Source of the DNA: Vibrio ezurae NBRC 102218 | GTDB lineage: Bacteria > Pseudomonadota > Gammaproteobacteria > Enterobacterales > Vibrionaceae | Direction of reading: 5' to 3' | NCBI RefSeq assembly: GCF_000467185.1 | Contig: NZ_BATM01000005.1 | Coordinates: 1-64,000 of the forward strand | DNA: 64,000 nt | In this document: positions 52,404-63,195 of the stretch, piece by piece | Numbering within the stretch: the stretch's first letter is position 1 | How the letters are laid out: each line of letters begins with the position of its first letter | Position numbers and translations under genes: made by a program | The notes under the pieces: generated by a model | The model's input: the letters and a program-made list of their open reading frames with translations, nothing else | What the model was told of the DNA's origin: nothing | The model's database searches: none

Positions 52404-53915
52404 ATGGAGTTCAGCGTAAAAAGTGGTAGCCCAGAGAAGCAACGCAGCGCTTGTATTGTTGTTGGGGTGTTCGAGCCACGTCGTCTTTCACCAGTTGCAG
52501 AGCAACTAGATAAAATCAGTGACGGATACCTAAGCTCCCTACTGCGCAGAGGCGATCTAGAGGGTAAACCAGGGCAGATGTTGTTGTTACATCAAGTACC
52601 TGGAGTGCTTTCTGAGCGCGTTTTGCTAGTAGGTTGTGGTAAAGAGCGAGAGCTTGGTGAACGTCAATACAAAGAAATCATTCAAAAGACCATTAGCACG
52701 TTAAACGAAACGGGCTCTATGGAAGCCGTTTGCTTCCTCACCGAACTGCATGTTAAAGGCCGTGATACGTACTGGAAAGTACGTCAAGCAGTAGAAGCGA
52801 CCAACGATGGCTTATACACCTTCGATCAATTTAAGAGCAATAAGCCTGAAACTCGTCGTCCACTACGCAAGTTAGTCTTCAATGTACCGACTCGTCGCGA
52901 ATTAAACATTGGCGAGCAAGCGATCAATCACGGACTGGCTGTAGCCTCCGGTGTTTCCGCTTCAAAAGACCTAGGCAACATGCCACCGAATGTGGCAAAT
53001 CCAGCATACCTTGCCTCTCAAGCGCGCCGTTTAGCCGATGACTATGAAAAAGTCACCACTAAAATTATTGGTGAGCAAGAGATGGAAAAACTGGGTATGA
53101 CGTCATACCTTGCTGTTGGCCGAGGCTCACACAACGAATCCATGATGTCTGTGATTGAATATAAAGGCAATCCAGATGCAAACGCGAAACCTATTGTACT
53201 AGTCGGCAAAGGGCTAACCTTTGACTCAGGCGGTATTTCACTCAAACCGGGCGAAGCCATGGATGAAATGAAATACGATATGTGTGGCGCGGCCAGTGTA
53301 TTCGGCACAATGAAAGCATTGGCTCAACTGAACTTGCCTATCAATGTGGTGGCGATTCTCGCAGGTTGTGAAAACATGCCGGGCAGCAACGCATACCGTC
53401 CAGGCGATATCCTGACCACCATGTCAGGTCAAACTGTTGAAGTACTCAATACCGATGCCGAAGGTCGTTTGGTTCTCTGTGATGCCCTGACTTATGTTGA
53501 ACGCTTTGAACCTGATTGTGTGGTTGATGTTGCAACCCTAACCGGCGCATGTGTTATTGCTCTAGGCCATCATATCAGTGGTGTTCTATCTAATCACAAC
53601 CCACTGTCTCATGAGCTAGTAAACGCCTCTGAGCAATCGGGTGACCGTGCTTGGCGTCTGCCAATGACCGATGAATACCAAGAGCAAATTGCAAGTCCAT
53701 TTGCAGATATGGCAAACCTAGGTGGCCGTCCCGGCGGCACTATCACTGCGGGTTGCTTCCTTTCTCGCTTTGCCAAAAAATACAACTGGGCTCACCTAGA
53801 TATTGCAGGTACTGCTTGGAAGTCAGGTCAAGCCAAAGGCTCTACAGGCCGTCCTGTTTCACTATTGGTTCAGTTCTTACTCAACCGCAGTGGACAAGAA
53901 ACGGTCGAGTCTTAA
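52404..53915 (+). CDS. pepA: Leucyl aminopeptidase (aminopeptidase A)
   Basis: Cytosolic metallopeptidase that removes N-terminal residues; in E. coli the same protein also binds DNA in XerCD recombination and in carAB control. The start at 52404 has AGGAG at ideal distance and gives 503 aa, as in E. coli. The M17 signature NTDAEGRL and the metal-binding [31 protein letters not shown] region are intact. A possible in-frame earlier ATG at 52374 would add ten residues. Confidence 0.97.
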   Translation: MEFSVKSGSPEKQRSACIVVGVFEPRRLSPVAEQLDKISDGYLSSLLRRGDLEGKPGQMLLLHQVPGVLSERVLLVGCGKERELGERQYKEIIQKTISTLNETGSMEAVCFLTELHVKGRDTYWKVRQAVEATNDGLYTFDQFKSNKPETRRPLRKLVFNVPTRRELNIGEQAINHGLAVASGVSASKDLGNMPPNVANPAYLASQARRLADDYEKVTTKIIGEQEMEKLGMTSYLAVGRGSHNESMMSVIEYKGNPDANAKPIVLVGKGLTFDSGGISLKPGEAMDEMKYDMCGAASVFGTMKALAQLNLPINVVAILAGCENMPGSNAYRPGDILTTMSGQTVEVLNTDAEGRLVLCDALTYVERFEPDCVVDVATLTGACVIALGHHISGVLSNHNPLSHELVNASEQSGDRAWRLPMTDEYQEQIASPFADMANLGGRPGGTITAGCFLSRFAKKYNWAHLDIAGTAWKSGQAKGSTGRPVSLLVQFLLNRSGQETVES

Positions 53916-53939
53916 TAGAACACGATAACTAACCTATAT

Positions 53940-53964
53940 AGCGCCTCCTTCGGGAGGCGCTTTT
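53940..53964 (+). terminator. pepA terminator
   Basis: AGCGCCTCC and GGAGGCGCT form a 9-bp stem with a TTCG loop and a short T-run. It ends only 13 bases before the holC start. Confidence 0.9.
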
Positions 53965-53977
53965 ATTGAGCAAGAAT

Positions 53978-54433
53978 ATGTCCATCGCCACCTTTTATCT
54001 CATAGAGCCCGACAGTGATGTAGATTCTAAGCAGGGTTTTCAAGAATACGTCTGCTACCTCATTCGGCATTTTACTCGCCAAGGAGCACGTGTTTATCTC
54101 AATACTAAAGACCAACAACATGCCCAGCAGTGGGATGACTGTCTATTCCAGCTCAACAATAGCGATTTTATCGCTCATCACCTCAGTGGTGAAGGGCCAA
54201 CAAACGGCACTCAAGTTGAGATAGGTAACGGCACCACGCAGCTGCATAGAACGCGTAATATCGTCATTAATCTGGCGGAAGATGATACAAACTTTGCGGG
54301 AATAGTCTCTCAAGTGGTAGACTTCGTCCCTTGTAATGAAAAAGCGAAGCATGTTGCCCGAGAAAGATATAAAATCTATCGTCAAGCAGGGTATCAAATG
54401 CAAACCATATCCATTGCAAAACTGAACAAATAA
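53978..54433 (+). CDS. holC: DNA polymerase III subunit chi
   Basis: Chi links the clamp loader to single-stranded DNA-binding protein in the replisome. The 151-aa protein (147 in E. coli) starts MSIATFYLIEPD and has the central EGPTNGTQVEIG region of the family. The ATG at 53978 is preferred over a TTG at 53966 whose apparent Shine-Dalgarno belongs to the terminator stem. Order pepA-holC-valS is conserved in gammaproteobacteria. Confidence 0.93.
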   Translation: MSIATFYLIEPDSDVDSKQGFQEYVCYLIRHFTRQGARVYLNTKDQQHAQQWDDCLFQLNNSDFIAHHLSGEGPTNGTQVEIGNGTTQLHRTRNIVINLAEDDTNFAGIVSQVVDFVPCNEKAKHVARERYKIYRQAGYQMQTISIAKLNK

Positions 54434-54528
54434 ACCAAACTTCATAGCTAAAGCATTTATTAATTTACCGTTAATAAACCCTTAATTTATGCAGTTTGCC
54501 ATCAACCAATTATCCATGTAAGAGTATT

Positions 54529-57390
54529 ATGGAAAAGACATATAACCCACAATCTATCGAACAAGATCTGTATCAGACTTGGGAAGAAAAAGGCTACTTT
54601 AAGCCACACGGTGACACCACGAAAGAATCATATTCCATCATGATCCCGCCGCCGAATGTCACAGGTAGCTTACACATGGGACATGCATTCCAAGATACCA
54701 TCATGGATACGCTGATCCGTGCTGAACGTATGAAGGGCAAAAACACCCTTTGGCAAGTGGGTACCGACCACGCCGGTATCGCAACCCAAATGGTTGTTGA
54801 ACGCAAGATTGCCGCAGAAGAAAACAAAACTAAGCACGATTACGGCCGTGAAGCTTTCATTGATAAAATCTGGGAGTGGAAAGGCGAATCAGGCGGTACT
54901 ATCACTAAACAGCTTCGTCGTCTTGGCGCATCTGTGGATTGGGATCGTGAGCGCTTTACTATGGATGACGGCCTATCAGCTGCCACTCAAGAAGTGTTTG
55001 TGCGTTTGTACGAAGAAGACCTTATTTACCGTGGCAAACGCCTCGTAAACTGGGATCCAAAACTGCACACTGCGATTTCTGATCTAGAAGTAGAAAACAA
55101 AGATAAAAAAGGCCACATGTGGCACTTCCGCTACCCTCTTGCAGACGGCGTAAAAACCGCTGACGGCAAAGATTACATCGTAGTGGCAACCACTCGTCCA
55201 GAAACCATGCTTGGTGATACTGGCGTAGCGGTAAACCCAGAAGATCCTCGTTACAAAGATCTTATCGGTAAAAACATCCTATTGCCTCTCGTTAACCGCT
55301 TGATCCCTATCGTAGGTGATGAACACGCGGATATGGAAAAAGGCACAGGTTGTGTGAAAATCACGCCAGCGCATGACTTTAACGATTACGAAGTTGGTAA
55401 ACGTCATAGCCTACCAATGATCAACATCCTAACCTTCAACGCTGACATTCGTAATGCAGCAGAAGTGTTCACGACTAACGGTGAAGAAAGCGATGTATAC
55501 GCCACAGACCTACCTGAGAAATATCACGGTATGGAACGCTTTGCGGCGCGTAAAGAAATCGTTGCTGACTTTGATGCATTAGGTCTGCTTGATGAAATCA
55601 AAGATCACGACCTAACTGTACCTTACGGTGACCGTGGTGGCGTGGTCATCGAACCTATGCTGACTGACCAATGGTATGTGCGCACAGCACCTCTAGCAGA
55701 GCCAGCTGTAAAAGCGGTTGAAGACGGCGAAATTCAATTTGTGCCTAAGCAATACGAAAACATGTACTTTGCTTGGATGCGCGACGTTCAAGACTGGTGT
55801 ATCTCTCGTCAACTTTGGTGGGGTCATCGCATCCCAGCATGGTATGACAACGACGGCAAAGTGTATGTTGGCCGCAGTGAAGAAGAAGTCCGTGAGAAAC
55901 ATAACCTTGCTCCAGTAGTTGTTCTTAACCAAGACAACGATGTATTGGATACTTGGTTCTCTTCTGCATTGTGGACTTTCGGTACACAAGGCTGGCCAGA
56001 AGACACTGAAGCACTGAAAACATTCCACCCATCAGAAGTTCTAGTATCTGGTTTTGATATTATCTTCTTCTGGGTTGCTCGTATGATCATGATGACCATG
56101 CACTTCGTGAAAGACGAAGACGGCAAACCACAAGTACCATTTAAAACGGTTTACATGACGGGTCTAATCCGTGATGAAAACGGCGATAAAATGTCTAAGT
56201 CAAAAGGTAACGTACTTGATCCTATCGACATGATCGATGGTATTGATCTTGAGTCACTAGTGACTAAACGTACTGGCAACATGATGCAGCCACAACTGGC
56301 GAAGAAAATCGAGAAGAACACTCGTAAGACCTTCGAAGATGGCATCGAACCATACGGTACGGACGCATTGCGCTTTACTCTAGCGGCAATGGCATCGACT
56401 GGTCGTGACATCAACTGGGATATGAAGCGCCTAGAAGGTTACCGCAACTTCTGTAACAAGCTATGGAACGCCAGCCGTTACGTGCTAATGAACACAGAAG
56501 AGCACGATTGCGGATTTGCCGCTGATGCAGAGCTAGAATATTCACTCGCTGACAAATGGATTGAATCTCAGTTTGAATTAGCCGCGAAAGAGTTTAACGC
56601 TCACCTAGACACTTACCGTCTCGATATGGCCGCCAATACTCTGTATGAATTCATCTGGAACCAATTCTGTGACTGGTACTTAGAACTGACTAAACCGGTT
56701 CTTTGGAAAGGCACTGAAGCGCAACAGCGTGCGACTCGTCGTACTCTGATCACTGTTCTTGAGAAGACACTGCGTCTTGCTCACCCAGTGCTTCCATACA
56801 TCACAGAGACTATCTGGCAGAGCGTGAAGCCTCTAGTTGACGGCGTAGAGGGTGAAACTATCATGACTCAACCTCTACCTCAATTTGATGCGGCAAACTT
56901 TAACCAGCAAGCACTTGATGATATTGAATGGGTTAAAGCCTTCATTACCAGCATTCGTAACCTGCGCGCTGAGTACGATATTGCACCGAGCAAACCACTC
57001 GATGTCATGATCAAAGCGGCTGACAAGCAAGATGCGGCTCGCCTAGAAGCAAACAAAGCCGTGTTAAGCTCCCTAGCAAAACTTGAGAGCATTACTTTGC
57101 TAGAAGATGGCGCAGAGATTCCTGCTTGTGCAACCTCACTTGTTGGCAAGTCTGAGCTAATGATCCCAATGGCAGGTTTGATTGATAAAGATGCTGAACT
57201 GAATCGTTTAGCAGGCGAAATCAAGAAAACTGAAGGCGAGATCAAGCGTATCGAAGGCAAGCTAAACAACCAAGGTTTTGTGGCGAAAGCACCAGAAGCC
57301 GTCGTTGCTAAAGAGCGTGAAAAGCTAGACGGATACAAAGAAACTCTGACTAAGCTTGCAGAGCAACAAGCAACAATTGCAGCGCTATAA
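54529..57390 (+). CDS. valS: Valine-tRNA ligase
   Basis: Class I aminoacyl-tRNA synthetase charging tRNA-Val. From the ATG at 54529 it is 953 aa (951 in E. coli). The HIGH-type motif HMGH is in [15 protein letters not shown], and KMSKS is in [14 protein letters not shown]. An editing domain (CP1) lies between, with the [11 protein letters not shown] motif. The C-terminal coiled coil ends the protein ([25 protein letters not shown]). A longer upstream frame from TTG is unlikely. Confidence 0.97.
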   Translation: MEKTYNPQSIEQDLYQTWEEKGYFKPHGDTTKESYSIMIPPPNVTGSLHMGHAFQDTIMDTLIRAERMKGKNTLWQVGTDHAGIATQMVVERKIAAEENKTKHDYGREAFIDKIWEWKGESGGTITKQLRRLGASVDWDRERFTMDDGLSAATQEVFVRLYEEDLIYRGKRLVNWDPKLHTAISDLEVENKDKKGHMWHFRYPLADGVKTADGKDYIVVATTRPETMLGDTGVAVNPEDPRYKDLIGKNILLPLVNRLIPIVGDEHADMEKGTGCVKITPAHDFNDYEVGKRHSLPMINILTFNADIRNAAEVFTTNGEESDVYATDLPEKYHGMERFAARKEIVADFDALGLLDEIKDHDLTVPYGDRGGVVIEPMLTDQWYVRTAPLAEPAVKAVEDGEIQFVPKQYENMYFAWMRDVQDWCISRQLWWGHRIPAWYDNDGKVYVGRSEEEVREKHNLAPVVVLNQDNDVLDTWFSSALWTFGTQGWPEDTEALKTFHPSEVLVSGFDIIFFWVARMIMMTMHFVKDEDGKPQVPFKTVYMTGLIRDENGDKMSKSKGNVLDPIDMIDGIDLESLVTKRTGNMMQPQLAKKIEKNTRKTFEDGIEPYGTDALRFTLAAMASTGRDINWDMKRLEGYRNFCNKLWNASRYVLMNTEEHDCGFAADAELEYSLADKWIESQFELAAKEFNAHLDTYRLDMAANTLYEFIWNQFCDWYLELTKPVLWKGTEAQQRATRRTLITVLEKTLRLAHPVLPYITETIWQSVKPLVDGVEGETIMTQPLPQFDAANFNQQALDDIEWVKAFITSIRNLRAEYDIAPSKPLDVMIKAADKQDAARLEANKAVLSSLAKLESITLLEDGAEIPACATSLVGKSELMIPMAGLIDKDAELNRLAGEIKKTEGEIKRIEGKLNNQGFVAKAPEAVVAKEREKLDGYKETLTKLAEQQATIAAL

Positions 57391-57406
57391 TTAAGCGTAA
57401 AGAGTT

Positions 57407-57436
57407 AAAAAGGGTTGGCTTTCGCCAACCCTTTTT
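57407..57436 (+). terminator. valS terminator
   Basis: AAAAAGGGTTGGC and GCCAACCCTTTTT form a 13-bp stem with a TTTC loop and T-run. Confidence 0.92.
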
Positions 57437-57640
57437 CATTTCTGTGAACCAACACCAACTGCAATATCTCCCATATAAGCTATTGAAAAATAGTTAAAAA
57501 AAAGAAGCTGAATGCCTTTAATACCACTAATAGAGTTTACCTATTGATCTAATAGTAAAAAAGATATTGATCAAATGAGAATAATTATCAATACTATTAC
57601 CAACAAAACGAATTAACTTATAAACACTTTGGTATCCGTT

Positions 57641-58030
57641 ATGAAAAAAACTCTTAGCTTTGCAGCCCTACACTTCTCAATCGCTTTCACTGTAGCCTAC
57701 ATCATTACGGGTGATGTGATCATCGGTAGCTTAATTGCTATGATCGAACCTAGCGTTAATACCGTTGCCTTTTACTTCCATGAAAAAGTATGGAATTCAG
57801 TACCATTTTTAAAAGCAAAACAAGCATTCTCTCGCATCAAAACGGCCAGCTTTGCAGTAGTACACTTTAGCGTAGCATTCACAGTGGTATACCTAATTTC
57901 AGGCGATGCACTGGCTGGTGGTCTATTGGCTCTTATTGAACCAACAATCAATACAGGTGCTTACTACTTCCATGAAAAAGTGTGGAACAAATACTTCTCT
58001 CAATCGACACCTGCTATGAGCCACGCTTAA
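57641..58030 (+). CDS. Tandem DUF2061 membrane protein
   Basis: A 129-aa protein made of two similar DUF2061 units: LHFSIAFTVAYIITGDVIIGSLIAMIEPSVNT...FYFHEKVWN and VHFSVAFTVVYLISGDALAGGLLALIEPTINT...YYFHEKVWN. Each has two hydrophobic helices, so four membrane segments overall. The duplication is internal and ancient enough to differ at many sites. Function unknown. A terminator on the other side is shared with rraB. The ATG at 57641 is preferred to a TTG at 57629. Confidence 0.85.
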   Translation: MKKTLSFAALHFSIAFTVAYIITGDVIIGSLIAMIEPSVNTVAFYFHEKVWNSVPFLKAKQAFSRIKTASFAVVHFSVAFTVVYLISGDALAGGLLALIEPTINTGAYYFHEKVWNKYFSQSTPAMSHA

Positions 58031-58058
58031 CCATCAATAGCAAAGTAGACAGGATACA

Positions 58059-58096
58059 AAAATAATAAAGCTCGCAATTGCGAGCTTTATTATTTT
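58059..58096. terminator. Bidirectional terminator, perfect 38-bp palindrome
   Basis: A 19-bp perfect inverted repeat without loop, centred at 58077/58078 and framed by A- and T-rich arms, serving the DUF2061 gene and rraB. Confidence 0.9.
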
Positions 58097-58122
58097 GGCG
58101 CTATGTACAAAGAACAAGACGA

Positions 58123-58539
58123 TTATTCTTCCTCGTCGTCTTCGTCATCAAACGGTAGAGCATCTTCACCTTCGTAGTAAGTGCCCCAGCCATCATAAAT
58201 AATGTCGTATTTTTCAGCGAGATTGATCAACTTCTCAGCTTGCATATCAATCAACTCAGGATCTAAAGTACAAGTCATTGTGGCATCACAGCACAATAGC
58301 TTATTGCCTTCTTCATCTTCAGACTCTTCCGCTTCTAAAACTTCAAAACCCATTTTGAAAGCTTCCACTACCGCTTTTTCTAAAGTTTCAAAATTCTCAG
58401 CAAAAAGGTGATGTTCAATTTCATACAAAGCATCAGGTTCACTACCGTCTTCAAGCAGAGCGGCGATAATGTCACGCGTCTCTTCTTTCTGAAATTCGAT
58501 AAGTTCTTCGACTGATAGATACTCTTCCACTTGTGACAT
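58123..58539 (-). CDS. rraB: Ribonuclease E inhibitor RraB
   Basis: Protein that binds RNase E and modulates its activity on certain mRNAs. The start at 58539 has GGGAG upstream and gives 138 aa, the E. coli length; a longer frame would add 30 unrelated residues. The acidic C-terminus ([11 protein letters not shown]) and the [16 protein letters not shown] motif are characteristic. Single-gene unit. Confidence 0.93.
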   Translation of the reverse strand: MSQVEEYLSVEELIEFQKEETRDIIAALLEDGSEPDALYEIEHHLFAENFETLEKAVVEAFKMGFEVLEAEESEDEEGNKLLCCDATMTCTLDPELIDMQAEKLINLAEKYDIIYDGWGTYYEGEDALPFDDEDDEEE

Positions 58540-58980
58540 GGGTGCGCTCCCGAACAGGTAAAAAATAAAGGATTTATATACGGACGAAATATGGCACGGT
58601 TCGACGGGAAATACCATATCTAGGCTCAATCTAACTATAGATTTCTTAATTCATCGGCTCAGATGAACCTGACTTCTAGATTGTTGCTATTTTCCTTGTC
58701 ACAAATGAGGAATCAGTATGCGGTAAAATGCATAATCAATAAGTACACGACAAACACAGGAGTCGGCCATTAATGTTCTGCTCGACCAAATCATTCAGAA
58801 AGTGGGCTACGACAATATCTCTTTTATAGATAATGATATATTGCTTATAAGTCGCAAATAAAAACGACAACATGAGTTATCCCGTCTAAAGAGACCTAAC
58901 TCAACAAAGGTGAATTTATATTTGATTTTAAAGCATTAGTATGCAATAAAATCAAAATAGAATGTAAAGAGAGAACCCTT
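58540..58980. promoter_or_regulatory. rraB / argF regulatory region with ARG-box candidate
   Basis: No gene is seen. TGAATTTATATTTGA at 58911-58925 matches the ArgR box (TGAATWWWWATTCA) except in the last half-site. A weaker candidate (TGCAATAAAATCAA) lies at 58942. Both precede argF, so arginine repression is likely. The unusual 31-bp spacing leaves the second site doubtful. Confidence 0.5.
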
Positions 58981-59985
58981 ATGGCTTTTAATCTAAGAAA
59001 TCGTAATTTCCTAAAACTTTTGGACTTTAGTCAAAAGGACATTCAGTTCTTGCTCGATCTTGCCGCTGAACTAAAAAAGGCAAAATACGCAGGCACCGAA
59101 CAAAAAACATTGTTAGGAAAAAATATCGCCCTGATCTTTGAAAAATCCTCGACTAGAACGCGCTGTGCATTCGAAGTGGCCGCTTTTGATCAAGGTGCGC
59201 AGGTGTCGTATTTAGGCCCATCGGGTTCTCAAATTGGCAGCAAAGAGTCGATGAAAGATACCGCCAGAGTACTAGGACGTATGTACGATGGCATTGAGTA
59301 TCGTGGCTTTGGTCAATCCATTGTCGAAGAGCTAGGCGAACATGCTGGCGTTCCTGTTTGGAACGGTCTAACCGATGAGTTCCACCCGACTCAAATACTG
59401 GCTGACTTCCTCACCATGCAAGAGCATGCACGAGGCAAGCAGCTGCATCAAATCAGCTTTGCCTACCTTGGCGATGCTCGTAACAACATGGGTAATTCTC
59501 TGCTGGTTGGCGCCGCTAAAATGGGTATGGATATTCGATTGGTGGCGCCTAAAGCGTACTGGCCAGATGAAGAATTGGTCGCGCAATGTCAGCAAATTGC
59601 GCAAGCAACGGGGGCGACTATCACTCTGACCGAAGATGTTGCTACTGGCGTTAAAGGCTGTGATTTCTTATACACAGATGTTTGGGTTTCTATGGGAGAG
59701 CCAGCAGAAGCATGGGAAGAGCGCATTGCCATTATGAAACCTTATCAGGTCAACATGGCAACCATTAAAGCGACTGAAAACCCACACGTTAAATTCATGC
59801 ATTGCCTACCGGCTTTCCATGATGACCAAACCACTATTGGTAAAGAAATTGCCGAGAAGTATGGCATGCAAGGTCTTGAAGTGACTGACGAAGTGTTTGA
59901 ATCTGAATTCTCTATCGTTTTTGATGAAGCAGAAAACCGTATGCACACGATTAAGGCGGTAATGGTCGCGACTTTGGGTCACTAA
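58981..59985 (+). CDS. argF: Ornithine carbamoyltransferase
   Basis: Joins ornithine and carbamoyl phosphate to citrulline in arginine synthesis, competing with PyrB for carbamoyl phosphate. The 334-aa protein shows the carbamoyl-phosphate site SSTRTR (about 56-61), HPTQ (about 134-137) and the ornithine-site HCLPAFHD (about 273-280). Family length is 333-334. A probable ArgR box lies upstream. Confidence 0.97.
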   Translation: MAFNLRNRNFLKLLDFSQKDIQFLLDLAAELKKAKYAGTEQKTLLGKNIALIFEKSSTRTRCAFEVAAFDQGAQVSYLGPSGSQIGSKESMKDTARVLGRMYDGIEYRGFGQSIVEELGEHAGVPVWNGLTDEFHPTQILADFLTMQEHARGKQLHQISFAYLGDARNNMGNSLLVGAAKMGMDIRLVAPKAYWPDEELVAQCQQIAQATGATITLTEDVATGVKGCDFLYTDVWVSMGEPAEAWEERIAIMKPYQVNMATIKATENPHVKFMHCLPAFHDDQTTIGKEIAEKYGMQGLEVTDEVFESEFSIVFDEAENRMHTIKAVMVATLGH

Positions 59986-60000
59986 TTCTGGCGCAGAGAC

Positions 60001-60028
60001 TTGCGATAACATCGCTAGCGCGTATAAT
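60001..60028 (+). promoter_or_regulatory. pyrBI promoter
   Basis: TTGCGA at 60001-60006 and a consensus TATAAT at 60023-60028, spaced 16 bp. The start would lie near 60035, just before the leader peptide gene. Confidence 0.8.
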
Positions 60029-60053
60029 CCCAAACGATAAATAGGAGGGTTGT

Positions 60054-60125
60054 ATGCTACACCGTGGCAATCTAAACAAAACGACGAAACACAGCCAATG
60101 CCGTGTTCGACTCCTATTCATTTAG
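60054..60125 (+). CDS. pyrL: pyrBI operon leader peptide
   Basis: A 23-aa frame beginning MLHRGNLNKTTKHSQCRVRL, preceded by a perfect AGGAGG. It lies between the promoter and the attenuator, as pyrL does in E. coli (44 aa there). A U-rich tract follows its last codons (ATTCATTTAGAATTTTATAG), where polymerase would pause when UTP is low, letting the ribosome catch up and block the terminator. Short, but strongly supported by position. Confidence 0.8.
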   Translation: MLHRGNLNKTTKHSQCRVRLLFI

Positions 60126-60133
60126 AATTTTAT

Positions 60134-60161
60134 AGCCTCCCTTTTATAGGGGGGCTTTTTT
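60134..60161 (+). terminator. pyrBI attenuator
   Basis: AGCCTCCC and GGGGGGCT form an 8-bp stem with one T-G pair, followed by six T. It stands 26 bases before the pyrB start, making it an attenuator that responds to UTP level. Confidence 0.88.
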
Positions 60162-60186
60162 GTATGCACGACCAGGGGAAGAAATC

Positions 60187-61116
60187 ATGCAAAACACGCT
60201 TTTCAAAAAGCACATCATCTCCATTCCTGAACTCAACCGTGAAGAACTGGAACTGATTGTTCAGACGGCAGGAAGACTTAAATCAGACCCTATGCCTACC
60301 CTGTTAAAAAACAAGGTAATAGCAAGTTGCTTTTTTGAGCCATCAACCCGAACACGTCTCTCTTTTGAAACCGCGATTCAACGCATTGGCGGTAGTGTGA
60401 TTGGTTTTGATAATGCTGGTAATACATCCCTAGCCAAGAAAGGGGAAACGTTGGCGGATTCAGTGCAGGTTATCTCAACTTACATTGATGCTTTTGTCAT
60501 GCGCCACCCTCAAGAAGGCGCAGCGCGACTTGCCTCTGAATTTTCAAACGGCGTACCCGTTATTAATGCAGGTGACGGCTCAAACCAACACCCAACACAA
60601 ACGTTATTGGATTTATTCTCTATCTATGAGACCCAAGGTCGCCTAGACAACATCAATATTGCGTTTGTTGGAGACCTTAAATACGGTCGCACGGTACACT
60701 CATTAACCCAAGCCTTAGCTAAGTTTAACAATGTACGTTTCTACTTCATCGCCCCTGAAGCGCTTGCCATGCCGGATTATATCTGCGAAGAGCTTGATGA
60801 AGCGAACATTGAATACAGCTTGCATACAGATATGGAAAGCGTCATCCCTGAGCTAGATATTCTGTATATGACTCGCGTACAAAAAGAACGTTTTGATGAC
60901 TCAGAATACGCACACATTAAATCGGCTTACATTCTCACTGCGTCTCTACTTGAAGGAGCTCGTGAAAACCTGAAAGTGTTGCATCCGCTACCTCGCGTAG
61001 ATGAAATCACCGTTGATGTTGATAAAACGCCACATGCTTACTATTTCGCTCAAGCTGAAAATGGTGTCTATGCGCGTGAAGCCTTACTTGCTCTTGTCCT
61101 AAACCAAACCCTGTAA
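60187..61116 (+). CDS. pyrB: Aspartate carbamoyltransferase catalytic subunit
   Basis: First committed step of pyrimidine synthesis: carbamoyl phosphate plus aspartate to carbamoyl aspartate. The start at 60187 has GGGGAAG just upstream and gives 309 aa (311 in E. coli). Motifs: [21 protein letters not shown] and HPLPRVDEI. It works with PyrI as a c6r6 enzyme. A frame starting at 60160 inside the attenuator is not used. Confidence 0.97.
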   Translation: MQNTLFKKHIISIPELNREELELIVQTAGRLKSDPMPTLLKNKVIASCFFEPSTRTRLSFETAIQRIGGSVIGFDNAGNTSLAKKGETLADSVQVISTYIDAFVMRHPQEGAARLASEFSNGVPVINAGDGSNQHPTQTLLDLFSIYETQGRLDNINIAFVGDLKYGRTVHSLTQALAKFNNVRFYFIAPEALAMPDYICEELDEANIEYSLHTDMESVIPELDILYMTRVQKERFDDSEYAHIKSAYILTASLLEGARENLKVLHPLPRVDEITVDVDKTPHAYYFAQAENGVYAREALLALVLNQTL

Positions 61117-61132
61117 TAGAGGAGATTTAACC

Positions 61133-61594
61133 ATGACTAAACCCACTCAATTACAAGTTGAAGCGATTAAAGACGGTACGGTTATCGACCACATTCCTGC
61201 ACATGTTGGCACCAAAGTATTAAAGCTTTTCGCTATGCATAAGTCGAATGAACGTGTCACTATCGGCCTAAACCTTCCTTCATCGGCATTAGGCGCAAAA
61301 GATATCCTAAAGATTGAAAATGTGTTTATTAACGAAGAGCAAGCCAGTAAATTAGCACTTTATGCTCCGTGTGCAACCGTGAATCGAATTGAAGATTACC
61401 GCGTAGTGAAAAAGCTAGAGCTTGAACTACCGAGTGCTGTTAAGGGCGTATTTGCCTGCCCAAACAGCAACTGTATTACCCATGGTGAACCTGTTGAGAG
61501 TCACTTTAGCGTAATAGAAAAGAAAGACAGTATTCGATTAAAATGTAAATACTGCGAAAAGGTGTATTCACGTGAAGTGGTCACCGAGTTATAA
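61133..61594 (+). CDS. pyrI: Aspartate carbamoyltransferase regulatory subunit
   Basis: Allosteric subunit giving CTP inhibition and ATP activation. The 153-aa protein has the nucleotide-binding N-terminal domain and a C-terminal zinc site with four Cys: CPNSNC (C-x4-C) and CKYC (C-x2-C). It starts 17 bases after pyrB with a GAGG Shine-Dalgarno. Confidence 0.97.
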   Translation: MTKPTQLQVEAIKDGTVIDHIPAHVGTKVLKLFAMHKSNERVTIGLNLPSSALGAKDILKIENVFINEEQASKLALYAPCATVNRIEDYRVVKKLELELPSAVKGVFACPNSNCITHGEPVESHFSVIEKKDSIRLKCKYCEKVYSREVVTEL

Positions 61595-61636
61595 ATTAAC
61601 TTTGTACAACTCAATTAAGATGGAAGTGGAATAACA

Positions 61637-62026
61637 ATGACTAAAGTACTTCATACTGAAAATGCTCCAGCGGCAATCGGCCCATACGTTCAAGGTGTTG
61701 ATCTCGGTAGCATGGTAATGACTTCTGGACAGATCCCTGTCAACCCTGCAACGGGCGAAGTGTCATCTGACATCGCAGAGCAAGCTAAGCAATCTCTGGC
61801 GAACGTAAAAGCGGTTGTCGAGTCTTCTGGTTTAAGCGTGACGGATATTGTGAAGATGACCGTATTTGTAAAAGATCTGAACGACTTTGGCACGGTTAAT
61901 GAAGCATACGGTAAGTTCTTTGATGAGCACAATGTCGCGAACTACCCTGCACGTTCATGTGTAGAAGTAGCTCGTCTACCTAAAGATGTAGGCATTGAAA
62001 TCGAAGCTATCGCGGTTCGCAAATAG
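61637..62026 (+). CDS. ridA: 2-iminobutanoate/2-iminopropanoate deaminase
   Basis: RidA hydrolyses reactive imine/enamine intermediates, protecting PLP enzymes. The 129-aa protein has the family motifs GPYVQGVDLG and, near the C-terminus, YPARSCVEVARLPKDVGIEIEAIA, with the Arg of the active site in PARS. It follows pyrI as in many gammaproteobacteria. Confidence 0.95.
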   Translation: MTKVLHTENAPAAIGPYVQGVDLGSMVMTSGQIPVNPATGEVSSDIAEQAKQSLANVKAVVESSGLSVTDIVKMTVFVKDLNDFGTVNEAYGKFFDEHNVANYPARSCVEVARLPKDVGIEIEAIAVRK

Positions 62027-62040
62027 TCGAGAAGTAATAC

Positions 62041-62103
62041 CAATCGACTAATCGATTGAAAAATAACAAATAAAAAAGGGAGCCTTATCATAGGCTCCCT
62101 TTT
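62041..62103 (+). terminator. ridA terminator with preceding hairpin
   Basis: CAATCGA and TCGATTG (62041-62058) form a 7-bp hairpin. AAAAGGGAGCCT and AGGCTCCCTTTT (62074-62103) form a 12-bp terminator stem, useful on both strands since plsC converges. Confidence 0.85.
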
Positions 62104-62119
62104 CTTTACGTTTTGACCA

Positions 62120-62863
62120 TTAATTTTTCACGCCATCAGCGGCGTTTCTTGCGTCCACTTCTTTGTCTAAGCTTTTCAGCTTCTCTTCCATCTGATTACG
62201 ACACACTTCCGCCAATTTACGTACATTTGCTTTGTTGTACTCAGACGTATCTACCGCAGGTAGCATTTCGATAATCACATGGCCGTTGTTCCAACGATTC
62301 AGTTTGATCTTATCTTGAGTGGTGCTACAAACAATAGGGATAATAGGTGTTTCAGCGCCGATTGCTGTGTGAAAAGCCCCTGTTTTAAAAGGCAATAAAC
62401 CACGGCCACGAGAGCGCGTTCCTTCCGGGAACATCCACACTGACAAGCGTGTTTTCTTCATATTATCAACAACTTGATCAATCGTTCCTTTTGCTTTAGA
62501 ACGGTTAGCACGGTCGATAAGAATATTACCAGTCAACCAATACAGTTGACCGAATAAAGGTAGCCACAACAGGCTTTTCTTGCCGACAGTAACCACATTG
62601 GGTGTCACAGCAGAAGAAACGGTAAATAAATCCCACGAGTTCTGGTGGTTAGCAATATAGGTTGCTTGACCTCGCTCATAAGCATCTTTAGGCAATCTAA
62701 GCTCTAATTTAATACCAAATACGCGGTGCATTGCCCCAAAGTAACGACCAAAGGTAAATACGTGCTTTGGATTTCGCGGGCTAAATAAACAATATCCACA
62801 CCCAAAAACAAACATCAATATGGCAAAAATCAACACCAAAAACATGCGCAGTAAAGCAATCAT
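62120..62863 (-). CDS. plsC: 1-acyl-sn-glycerol-3-phosphate acyltransferase
   Basis: Makes phosphatidic acid from lysophosphatidic acid in the inner membrane. The 247-aa protein has an N-terminal hydrophobic helix (LLRMFLVLIFAILMFVFGCGY), the catalytic NHQNSWD (HX4D) and the substrate motif FPEGTRSRGRGLLPFKTGAF. Single gene, transcribed towards ridA. Confidence 0.94.
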   Translation of the reverse strand: MIALLRMFLVLIFAILMFVFGCGYCLFSPRNPKHVFTFGRYFGAMHRVFGIKLELRLPKDAYERGQATYIANHQNSWDLFTVSSAVTPNVVTVGKKSLLWLPLFGQLYWLTGNILIDRANRSKAKGTIDQVVDNMKKTRLSVWMFPEGTRSRGRGLLPFKTGAFHTAIGAETPIIPIVCSTTQDKIKLNRWNNGHVIIEMLPAVDTSEYNKANVRKLAEVCRNQMEEKLKSLDKEVDARNAADGVKN

Positions 62864-63143
62864 TCTGTAATTCCTAGCGATAACCTTCGCTGTTTAATTG
62901 TCATTCCCGAGAGTGAGTCACTTCGAGAGTATTCTACCAACCCTAATCATTAACTTATCATTCTAACGGGTTTAAATGCCTTATTTAGCGTATTTCCCCG
63001 CGCTATTTCTGTTCACTTAATGACGCTGATTGGTATTGTTGTATACGGTTGAGCTTATCACTCAAGCTCTGACTATATGCCAATGCACATTGATAGTAAA
63101 AATCACATTGATAGCCAAAGTCAGTGGCTAACAGTCTACCAAA
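62864..63143. other. Intergenic between plsC and murA terminator
   Basis: No gene seen. CACATTGATAG occurs twice, near 63087 and 63105, as a short direct repeat. Confidence 0.5.
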
Positions 63144-63172
63144 TAAAAAAACCGAAACCACACGGTTTCGGT
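63144..63172 (-). terminator. murA terminator
   Basis: ACCGAAACC and GGTTTCGGT form a perfect 9-bp stem with an ACAC loop. On the minus strand a T-run follows. Confidence 0.9.
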
Positions 63173-63195
63173 CTTAAATAGAATCTAAAATGTGA

